Part shown: one piece after another, positions 1-5,537 of the stretch | How the letters are laid out: each line of letters opens with the position of its first letter | Numbering within the stretch: position 1 is the stretch's first letter | Source: Methylobacterium sp. | GTDB taxonomy: Bacteria; Pseudomonadota; Alphaproteobacteria; Rhizobiales; Beijerinckiaceae | Length of the DNA: 5,624 nucleotides | Direction: 5' to 3' | NCBI GenBank assembly: GCA_021154065.1 | Contig: JAJKJG010000037.1 | Coordinates: 1 to 5,624, forward strand | Position numbers and translations under genes: made by a program | Notes under the pieces: model-generated | Seen by the model: the letters and a program-made list of their open reading frames with translations, nothing else | The model's database searches: none | Told to the model about the DNA's origin: nothing

Positions 1-1
1 C

Positions 2-77
2 TGGTGCCGCAAGAGGGATTCGAACCCCCGACCCCCTCATTACGAATGAGGTGCTCTACCAGCTGAGCTATTGCGGC
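2..77 (-). tRNA. tRNA-Thr, anticodon CGT, with encoded CCA
   Basis: The minus strand folds into a complete 76-nt cloverleaf. The acceptor stem GCCGCAA pairs perfectly with TTGCGGC. The D stem is GCTC/GAGC. The anticodon stem CCTCA/TGAGG closes the loop TTCGTAA, and the T arm carries the TTCGAAT loop. The anticodon CGT (plus-strand 42-44) reads the ACG threonine codon. The discriminator base is A, and the 3' CCA is genomically encoded (plus-strand TGG at 2-4). ACG is a favoured threonine codon in a GC-rich genome. The gene lies 74 bases downstream of the HemY-like gene on the same strand and appears to have its own promoter. Its terminator would lie left of the window. Confidence 0.97.
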
Positions 78-91
78 TTGACGCGGCTCTT

Positions 92-121
92 GCAGTACTC
101 ATTGAAGCCCGCAGTCGTCAA
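92..121 (-). promoter_or_regulatory. Candidate promoter of tRNA-Thr
   Basis: On the minus strand there is a good -35 match, TTGACG (plus-strand 116-121). An 18-base spacer follows, then TACTGC (92-97) as a weak -10. The first base of the mature tRNA is 14 nt past this -10, which would leave a leader of about 7 nt, a normal arrangement for a tRNA promoter. The -35 is convincing but the -10 is poor, so this is an inference. The alternative is processing from an operon transcript reading through from the HemY-like gene. Confidence 0.4.
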
Positions 122-151
122 CTCGCGCGTCGTAAAATCGACAAGAGTTCC

Positions 152-1849
152 TTAGATCCCGAATAGCCGGAATCTGCTGGGCTTGGATTCATCGCGCCGG
201 GGCGCCGCGGTGGGCCCTGGATCGTCTGGAGCGTGCTCGACCGGGAACACTACCGGCTTCGGTTCATGCCCGGTCTCGGTTTCGCCCTCGGCGGCAGCTC
301 CATTGCCCTTCCGAGCGGCCTTGGTTGGGAAGACTCCGACCTCTTCGGCCTGCACGGCCCCGCTGTCGCGCGACAAGGCCGGCGCGCCGGCGCTCGGAGC
401 AGCCTCGGGCCCAGCCGGAGTGATTTCGGCGCTGGGGATCGGAACCGCGGCTTCCGGCGGCTCCGCCTCCCGTGCGGTCAGGACGGGCTCGGGTCTTTTC
501 TCGCCCTTGTCGTCGAGGTCGGCGATCACGTCATCGACGACGGCCGGCATCGCAGGATGTTCGGCAAGCAGGTCGGGCGGCGTCTGCCAGGCAAAGGCGT
601 CGAGGCGTCCGCTCACCGGAGAAGTCGGCATCCAGCGATCGGATACATATCCCTCCGCGACCCAAGCCGCGTCGCGCGGCGCCCGTGAGGCGCGGGCGAG
701 CCACTCGCGCACCCGACCGGTTGCCCCGTGCTCCGCCTGTTCAAGATCGGCCATCATCAGGCAGGCCCGCATGGTCGGCCGGTCGGCGAGAAGCGGTTCG
801 AGCGTGTGGCGCGCCTTGTCGAAGTCTTGCGCCTCGATCGCCATCCGCACCAACGCCAGACGCGCTTCGGGGTCCCAGGACGACAGTTTGGCGAGCGTTT
901 CGGCGCGCTTCAGACGGTCCTGCGCCGAATCGCCGGCCCGGAAGTTGATGTAAACGGACGCGAGGTCGGGATGCGGCGTCGCCTTCCAAGCCGTCTCGAT
1001 GATCTTGGCCGCCCGGCGCAGGTCTCCCCGCCGCGCCAGAAGCTTTCCGGCCAAGGCGGCGGCCGGCACGAGATCCGGCGCGTACTTCACGGCGTCAAGC
1101 GCGCTCGCGAGCGCGCCGCTCTCGTCGCGATCGGCGCGGGCGAGGGCGTCAGCCGTGAGGAGCACGGCGCGCTCCCGCTTCGCGGTCGCTTTGTCGAGGA
1201 GGCCGATCGAAGCGCGGCGGTCCACGATCGCCAGCGCGCCGCGCCAGTCGCCCTCGGCGCATTGCGCCTCCAGAACCGCTTCGTTCGCCCAATTGACCGT
1301 CGGGGCGATCCGCGCCGCCTCTTGGGCGTAGCTCCGGGCTGCGGCAAGATCGCCGCGGCGGCGCGCTTCCACAAACAAGCCCCTGAGGCCGAGAACGCGC
1401 GTTTCGCCGTGGTCGGCCATGTGCTGAAACGCGGTCTCGGCCGCCTCCCGGTTGCCCGAGACTTGCGCCGCCTGCGCCTTGAGGAGCAGCGTCAGCGGCT
1501 CCCGTCCGAGCAGCCGTTCGGCCTCATTGGCGGCCCGGCGCGCGGCGATCGGATCGCCGGCCCCGACGGCGACCATGCCGCGCGAGACCGCCGAGAACCC
1601 GCGCGCCCGGCGCCGGGCGCGGGAGGCGTAATTCCAGCGACTCGGCAGGTTGAGCAGGAAGCCGACCGCCGCCCAGAGAAGCGCGAGCAGGAAGGCCGTG
1701 CCCACGGTCAGGATCAGGGCCACGGCGACCGTGGTTTGGACCCGATAGCCACCATATGTGATCAGGACATCGCCGGGCCGGTCGGCCAGCCAGACTGCGC
1801 CGTAAGCGGCCAGCGCCAGGAGGCCGATGAAGACGAGAGCGCGCCACAT
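152..1849 (-). CDS. hemY: HemY-like haem-biosynthesis-associated membrane TPR protein
   Basis: The 565-residue protein matches the proteobacterial HemY (HemY_N plus TPR) family. This is not the Bacillus HemY protoporphyrinogen oxidase. Two hydrophobic helices (about residues 3-22 and 40-66) flank a short loop with the family-like stretch GDVLITYGGYRV (26-37). The second helix is followed by an Arg-rich patch (71-83: RWNYASRARRRAR), which by the positive-inside rule puts the bulk of the protein in the cytoplasm. Residues of about 90-390 are helical, Ala/Leu-rich TPR-like repeats, for example RRGDLAAARSYAQEAARIAP at 164-183. A conserved-looking segment, GYVSDRWMPTSPVSGRLDAF (400-419), ends the core. 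Residues of about 431-565 form an Ala/Pro/Glu-rich, probably disordered tail ending in basic and aromatic SRFRLFGI. E. coli HemY is about 400 residues, so the extra length is mainly this tail. The ATG at 1849 is preceded by AAGGA with an 8-nt spacing and lies 16 bases after the upstream stop, as expected for an operon. The biochemical activity of the family is unsettled; a role in late haem synthesis or membrane scaffolding is inferred. Confidence 0.9.
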   Translation of the reverse strand: MWRALVFIGLLALAAYGAVWLADRPGDVLITYGGYRVQTTVAVALILTVGTAFLLALLWAAVGFLLNLPSRWNYASRARRRARGFSAVSRGMVAVGAGDPIAARRAANEAERLLGREPLTLLLKAQAAQVSGNREAAETAFQHMADHGETRVLGLRGLFVEARRRGDLAAARSYAQEAARIAPTVNWANEAVLEAQCAEGDWRGALAIVDRRASIGLLDKATAKRERAVLLTADALARADRDESGALASALDAVKYAPDLVPAAALAGKLLARRGDLRRAAKIIETAWKATPHPDLASVYINFRAGDSAQDRLKRAETLAKLSSWDPEARLALVRMAIEAQDFDKARHTLEPLLADRPTMRACLMMADLEQAEHGATGRVREWLARASRAPRDAAWVAEGYVSDRWMPTSPVSGRLDAFAWQTPPDLLAEHPAMPAVVDDVIADLDDKGEKRPEPVLTAREAEPPEAAVPIPSAEITPAGPEAAPSAGAPALSRDSGAVQAEEVGVFPTKAARKGNGAAAEGETETGHEPKPVVFPVEHAPDDPGPTAAPRRDESKPSRFRLFGI

Positions 1850-1857
1850 ATCGTGCT

Positions 1858-1862
1858 TCCTT
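1858..1862 (-). promoter_or_regulatory. Ribosome binding site of the HemY-like gene
   Basis: The minus-strand sequence AAGGA lies 8 nt before the ATG at 1849, inside the 16-base gap after the stop of the HemD-Mic60 frame. It supports this start and independent initiation within the operon transcript. Confidence 0.65.
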
Positions 1863-1865
1863 CCC

Positions 1866-4499
1866 TCAGCGGGTCGTGGCGTCGAGCGCGGACAAGGCCC
1901 GATCGGCGATTTTTTGCACCGCTTCTTCGGCCGCGAGCCGCTGTTTCAGCCGTCGGCCCCAGTCATCCGAAAGGCGGCGCGCCGGCTCCGGCAAGGCATC
2001 CCAGGCGGCGGCGGCGTCCCGCAGCGAGCCGTTTGCAAGCGCGGTCTGGATGCGGGCGACCAAGCTCGGCGCGTCGTTGCCGCCCGCGTCGCTCACGGCG
2101 CGCACGGTCACGACCTGATCGGCCATCCGCCACAAGCGGTCGCTCCAATTCGCATTGGAAGACGCCGGGCGCGACTCCGCAATGATGCGGTCGCCGAGCG
2201 GCTTGAAGCTCTGCGCCAGGGCGGCCGCGCTCGGGGCGCCTTGCGCCGCGTAGGGCTCCAGCGCCGCAAGCGCCTGCGGGTCGATGTCGAGACGGCGCAG
2301 AGCCTCGAGCGCCGGCCCTAAGGATGAGCCCGCGCGCAAGGCGCTTCCAACCCGGTCGGCGAGGGTGACGCGAAGCGCCGCCGTCGCCACCTCGGCGGGA
2401 TTGCGGTCGCCGACGCGCTGGGCCAACGCCGTCAGCCGCTGATCCTGGTCGGCGAAGCGGCGCTCGAGGGTGCGCGTCGCCTCGGCGTTCGCCTGCATCT
2501 GGTCGCGCAGCTGATCGCGCACTTGGCCGAGAGCCGCCGTCAGCCGCTGGTCGAGCGCACGGTTCCCCGCTTCGACGCTGGCCTGAATCTGTCCCTGCAA
2601 GGCCGACAGCCGCTGATCGAGGGATCGGGTTGCTTCAAGATTGGCCTGAGCCTGATCGCGCACCGGCGCCAATTCGCGCACGTCCGCTTCAAGCATCGAA
2701 AACCGTGCGGTCAGAGCCGCAAGGGCGGGAGTCAGGTCCGGGGCTCTTTCGGCGGGCGCGCTTTCGGAGGCGGGGTTTGAGGCCGGCGTTTGCCCTCCGC
2801 TCGCGGACTCCTGTGCCGGCCTCGGGTTGCTCTCGGCGAGTTGCTGCGCAGCGCGCAAACGGTCGTTGAGGGATTTCTGTTCAGCGTCGAGGGCCGTGAG
2901 CCTGCGTTCGAGGTTGCTGACCGCCTCGCGCGACGGCGCGCTCCCGAGCCGCTGCTCCAACTGCTCGAGGCGCGGATCGTTTCGGCTGCGCGACGGATTC
3001 CAATACGTCTGGCCCAGCATCGTCAGGCCCGCGCCGACCAGGCCGCCGAGGAGCCCGGTTCCGAGAAGCGCGCCGGCGCCAAGCCCGCGGCGCGTCTCGG
3101 ATTTGGGCGGGGGCGGCGCTTGCTCGGCAAGCCCGGCGGTTTCGGCTTGGGCTTCGGCCGCTTCCGTTACGGCGTGGTCCTCCGGAGCGGACTTCGCCTC
3201 GGCCGCATCCATGGTGGCGCGATCCGCCCGACGCTCCTCGACGGCAGGGAGCGCCTGGGATGCGACAAGGTCGGGCGCTTCGTCGAGTGTTTCGGATTTC
3301 GCAGGCGGCACGTCGGCGGCGGCGATATCCGATGCTTCGCCAGATGTTCCCGCCGTGGCTGGCCCATCGAGGGCGGGTCCGATGCCGGTCGCTGATGCTT
3401 CCGTCGAGGGTGAGTCAGCCTTGACGTCCTCGCTAACCGAACCGGAAGGGTCGGCCGCGACCGGCTCGCTAGGCGACGAGAGAGCGGCTTCGAGTTGAGG
3501 CTCCTCGGCAGGCTTCGCTACATCCTCGCGACGAGCAGGTGCGTCCGGCGTGGCTAATGCCGGGCTGGCGGCCTCGTCACGACGAGCCGGCTCATCCGGA
3601 ATGACGGTCGCCTTGAGATCGATCGTCGGAGGTTCGCGGTAGGGTCCGGTGCGGCGGGGCCGGGAGTCGGAGGTGTCGGGCGGCGTGTCAGTCACAATGG
3701 GCTCTTCAGGAGGAGACGATGACAAGGAAGCCGGAGCGGGCGAATTCGTTCCGTCTTTGCCGCCGGGACGTGGGCTCCGGCGGCCTGTGCGGTTTGAACC
3801 GCCTCGATTGAACTTAGCCAACAGCGCCTCCTCGTCCGGCCGTTCGGCGGCGATAATGCGCCGCCCGCCGGCTTCCCTCAAGGGCGCAGCCGCATCCGGG
3901 GACAGGCAAAGGTGATCGAGGGCGAGAAACGGGTGTGTGAGATCAGCCGTGCGGACGAGATCGAGTAGGATGGTGACGCTGCGGCGCGAATAGTGGAGCG
4001 CGGCGTCGAGGCGCGAATCTCTCAAGGCGTTCCGGGCCGCATCGGGCAGGCGCTTCGCCGCTTGCGCCGCATAAGCGGCCCAGACCTCGATCTGAAAGCC
4101 GGCCTCTGCCAGAGATAAAGCCAGCTCGGGCTTGCGGTCACGGCCCGCAATATGGAGGAGGCGCGCGCCGGGGTTCAGCGACTTCGCGATCAGGGCGGCC
4201 AACGCTGCGGCGCCACCGCCGCCGGCGCGCACGTCGGCAAACCCTTCGGCGGCGACGGCTGCGGCGGTCCGAGCGCCCACGGCGAAGACTGGCGGGACTC
4301 GCCCGTCTTCAAGGTCAGCCAGCGCCGGGACAGCGTTGACGCTGGTCACGATTAGCGCATCGAAGGAGCCCGACGGCGGCGTATCCTCCGTGCGCTCGAT
4401 TCTCAGAACCGGAGCGATGACCGGGTCATGGCCGAGCGCGATGAGCCGCGCCGCCGTGCGCTCGGCCTCGGCTTGCGGCCGGGTGATAAGGATACGCAC
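1866..4499 (-). CDS. hemD: HemD-Mic60 fusion: uroporphyrinogen-III synthase joined to mitofilin-like membrane protein
   Basis: One open frame of 877 codons starts at GTG 4499, 4 bases after the hemC stop. Residues 1-231 are HemD, which closes hydroxymethylbilane to uroporphyrinogen III. The signs are the N-terminal MRILITRP, TSVNAV (52-57), VGARTAAA (74-81), HIAGRDRK (116-123), HYSRRS (169-174) and CLSPDAAAPL (198-207). HemD is poorly conserved, but its position directly after hemC settles the call. Residues 232-268 are a low-complexity linker. Residues 269-877 resemble the alphaproteobacterial Mic60/mitofilin family (COG4223-like). They begin with VTDTPP and PPTIDLKAT (290-298), continue with an acidic Ala/Pro-rich disordered stretch (about 300-468), and have one glycine-rich membrane helix (about 471-497). 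Coiled coils follow (about 508-555 and 590-698), then a C-terminal mitofilin-type domain (about 700-877). The expected topology puts HemD and the acidic region in the cytoplasm and the coiled coils and mitofilin domain in the periplasm. In relatives hemD and the mitofilin gene are usually separate neighbours. Because the two parts are in frame with no stop between them, this is either a true fusion or two cistrons sharing a frame, with an internal start at 3695. Confidence 0.85.
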   Translation of the reverse strand: MRILITRPQAEAERTAARLIALGHDPVIAPVLRIERTEDTPPSGSFDALIVTSVNAVPALADLEDGRVPPVFAVGARTAAAVAAEGFADVRAGGGGAAALAALIAKSLNPGARLLHIAGRDRKPELALSLAEAGFQIEVWAAYAAQAAKRLPDAARNALRDSRLDAALHYSRRSVTILLDLVRTADLTHPFLALDHLCLSPDAAAPLREAGGRRIIAAERPDEEALLAKFNRGGSNRTGRRSPRPGGKDGTNSPAPASLSSSPPEEPIVTDTPPDTSDSRPRRTGPYREPPTIDLKATVIPDEPARRDEAASPALATPDAPARREDVAKPAEEPQLEAALSSPSEPVAADPSGSVSEDVKADSPSTEASATGIGPALDGPATAGTSGEASDIAAADVPPAKSETLDEAPDLVASQALPAVEERRADRATMDAAEAKSAPEDHAVTEAAEAQAETAGLAEQAPPPPKSETRRGLGAGALLGTGLLGGLVGAGLTMLGQTYWNPSRSRNDPRLEQLEQRLGSAPSREAVSNLERRLTALDAEQKSLNDRLRAAQQLAESNPRPAQESASGGQTPASNPASESAPAERAPDLTPALAALTARFSMLEADVRELAPVRDQAQANLEATRSLDQRLSALQGQIQASVEAGNRALDQRLTAALGQVRDQLRDQMQANAEATRTLERRFADQDQRLTALAQRVGDRNPAEVATAALRVTLADRVGSALRAGSSLGPALEALRRLDIDPQALAALEPYAAQGAPSAAALAQSFKPLGDRIIAESRPASSNANWSDRLWRMADQVVTVRAVSDAGGNDAPSLVARIQTALANGSLRDAAAAWDALPEPARRLSDDWGRRLKQRLAAEEAVQKIADRALSALDATTR
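2406..2648 (-). repeat. Internal coiled-coil repeats in the Mic60-like part
   Basis: Residues 618-698 of the fusion protein contain three related segments. They begin at Q618 (QANLEATRSLDQRLSAL), Q639 (QASVEAGNRALDQRLTAAL) and Q669 (QANAEATRTLERRF), and the last runs on into QDQRLTALAQRV. The first two are 21 residues apart, exactly three heptads, and the third follows after 30. They look like duplicated coiled-coil units of the periplasmic rod that precedes the mitofilin domain. The repeat is degenerate, so it is old or under loose constraint. Confidence 0.55.
3507..3590 (-). repeat. Short imperfect repeat in the acidic disordered region
   Basis: Residues 304-314 (PARRDEAASPA) and 321-331 (PARREDVAKPA) are an imperfect tandem pair within the Ala/Pro/Glu-rich segment before the membrane helix. 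The repeat is also visible in the DNA around CGACGAGC. It fits a length-variable disordered spacer, and no specific function can be read from it. Confidence 0.4.
3693..3808 (-). other. HemD-Mic60 junction: linker with candidate internal GTG start
   Basis: This stretch encodes residues 231-269. It runs from the end of the HemD fold (EEALLAKF ends at 230) to the GTG at 3695 (V269), where the sequence becomes recognisably Mic60-like (VTDTPP). The linker is rich in Ser, Pro, Gly and Arg with no predicted fold. By hand count, 20 of 38 linker codons end in G or C, against 30 of 38 in the preceding HemD codons and 29 of 38 in the following Mic60 codons. The GTG has only a weak purine stretch upstream (GAAGAG, 6 nt before it). 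The junction could be a translated linker, a former intergenic region that lost its stop, or both a linker and a leader for separately made Mic60. Confidence 0.5.
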
Positions 4500-4503
4500 C
4501 GAC

Positions 4504-5430
4504 TCAGACGCTCAGGAACCCAGGGGGGAGTCGAGCGCGCAAGTCCTGGCCCGCCGCGCGCCCGATCCGTTCCGCATCCGCCGCCGGTCCCTCGCCGGCG
4601 GCCGAAAGGCTCTGCGAGCCATCCGGCCGCAGCACGAGGCCGCGAAAGGCAAGCCGGTCCTCGGTCAAGCGCGCGTGTCCGGCGATTGGGGTACGGCATG
4701 AACCTTCGAGCACGGCGAGATAGGCGCGCTCGGCGACGAGCGCCGCCCCTGTCGCCGCGTCAACGATGCGGCCGACCGCCTCAAGGGTGCGCGTGTCGAT
4801 CTTGCGCGCAACAAGGGCGATGGCGCCTTGGCCGACGGCCGGCAAAAAATCGTCTATATCGAAGATCGCCGTGACGTGATCGGTCAGGCCGAGCCGGTTC
4901 AAGCCGGCCATGGCGAGGAGCGTGGCGTCGAACTCTCCGCGTTCGAGCTTGGCGAGTCTGGTCCCGACGTTGCCGCGCAAAAGCGAAACCTGGAGATCGG
5001 GGCGAAGGCGCTTCACCTGGGCTTGGCGGCGAAGCGAGGCGGAGCCGACCACTGCGCGCTCGGGCAAGTCCGCGAACGTTCTGGCGCGCAGGCTGATGAA
5101 CGCGTCCCGCACATCCTCGCGCGGCAGATAGCCGGCGATGACGAGGCCGTCGGGCAGAACTGTCGGCAGATCCTTGGCGGAATGCACGGCGAGATCGATC
5201 TCTCTCTCCAAGAGAGCGGTGTCGAGTTCCTTCGTGAACAGGCCCTTGCCACCGGCCTCCGACAGCGGCCGGTCCTGGATGGCGTCGCCCGTGGTCTTGA
5301 TGATGCTGAGCGGAAGCTGGACCAAATCCCAGCCGAGCGCCGCCGCGAGGCGCTCTTGCCCCTCGTGCGCCTGCGCCAGCGCCAGCGGACTGCCGCGCGT
5401 GCCGATGACCAGAGTGGAGCGATCCGCCAT
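4504..5430 (-). CDS. hemC: Hydroxymethylbilane synthase (porphobilinogen deaminase)
   Basis: The enzyme joins four porphobilinogen molecules into linear hydroxymethylbilane, the HemD substrate, in the cytosol. The 308-residue protein is full length for the family. It shows the N-terminal VIGTRGSPLAL (8-18, Arg12), the catalytic-site motif HSAKDLP (83-89) with Asp87 matching E. coli Asp84, and the substrate/cofactor-binding arginines in GSASLRRQAQ (129-138). It also has RGNVGTRL (152-159), AVGQGA (198-203) and the dipyrromethane-cofactor cysteine Cys245 in LEGSCRTPIAGHA (241-253). All key residues are present, so it should be active. I chose the ATG at 5430 over the upstream GTG at 5457. GAGG stands 7 nt before the ATG, and the family normally begins close to this VIGTRGS motif. 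The stop is 4 bases before the hemD start, implying translational coupling. No convincing promoter is visible upstream. Confidence 0.97.
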   Translation of the reverse strand: MADRSTLVIGTRGSPLALAQAHEGQERLAAALGWDLVQLPLSIIKTTGDAIQDRPLSEAGGKGLFTKELDTALLEREIDLAVHSAKDLPTVLPDGLVIAGYLPREDVRDAFISLRARTFADLPERAVVGSASLRRQAQVKRLRPDLQVSLLRGNVGTRLAKLERGEFDATLLAMAGLNRLGLTDHVTAIFDIDDFLPAVGQGAIALVARKIDTRTLEAVGRIVDAATGAALVAERAYLAVLEGSCRTPIAGHARLTEDRLAFRGLVLRPDGSQSLSAAGEGPAADAERIGRAAGQDLRARLPPGFLSV

Positions 5431-5437
5431 AACGAAT

Positions 5438-5441
5438 CCTC
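5438..5441 (-). promoter_or_regulatory. Ribosome binding site of hemC
   Basis: The minus-strand sequence GAGG, within CGAGGA, lies 7 nt before ATG 5430. It decides the start in favour of this ATG over the in-frame GTG at 5457, which has no comparable site. Confidence 0.75.
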
Positions 5442-5484
5442 GACCGCTCGCCAGCACGCTCGAGTGGACGCCCGGCTGGGCGAA

Positions 5485-5537
5485 CGCCGTTGTTTGTGCG
5501 GCGGCGCAAACTTAGGGCCTGAGCCCGAACAACCGCG
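5485..5537. repeat. Nested inverted repeats between transposase end and hemC
   Basis: Three inverted repeats sit within 53 bases. The outer pair is CGCCGTTGTT (5485-5494) and AACAACCGCG (5528-5537), 10 bp with one mismatch, whose right arm abuts the transposase stop codon. An inner pair, GTTTGTGC (5492-5499) and GCGCAAAC (5504-5511), has a 4-base loop and one non-Watson-Crick position. A compact hairpin, GGGC-CTGA-GCCC, lies at 5515-5526. Together they could belong to the insertion-sequence end, to a weak terminator after the transposase, or to the hemC leader. There is no U-tract typical of a strong intrinsic terminator. The other IS end is outside the window, so a terminal inverted repeat cannot be confirmed. 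Confidence 0.45.

Noticed and set aside
87..147. Inverted repeat CTCTTG / CAAGAG flanking the tRNA-HemY gap, as a terminator
   Set aside because: The arms are only 6 bp and 49 bases apart with no U-tract, so it is not a credible intrinsic terminator.
131..151. GTCG-ATTTTA-CGAC hairpin just after the HemY-like stop as a terminator
   Set aside because: A 4-bp stem without a following T-run is too weak to call.
152..1849. Protoporphyrinogen oxidase as the product of the hemY-named gene
   Set aside because: There is no FAD-binding GxGxxG N-terminus. The two membrane helices and TPR-like repeats fit the proteobacterial HemY family, which shares only the name with the Bacillus oxidase.
728..2185. 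A 485-codon plus-strand ORF antisense to the HemY-like gene
   Set aside because: It is a shadow of GC-rich coding DNA: composition is dominated by Arg, Pro, Gly and Ala with no recognisable domain, and it overlaps a well-supported gene on the other strand.
2790..3498. Overlapping plus-strand ORFs opposite the Mic60-like region
   Set aside because: They lie opposite the membrane helix and acidic region in low-complexity GC-rich sequence. Their residues are Arg/Ser/Ala-rich noise.
5431..5457. Extension of hemC to the upstream GTG at 5457
   Set aside because: The nine extra residues are outside the usual family N-terminus, and the Shine-Dalgarno GAGG with good spacing belongs to the ATG at 5430.
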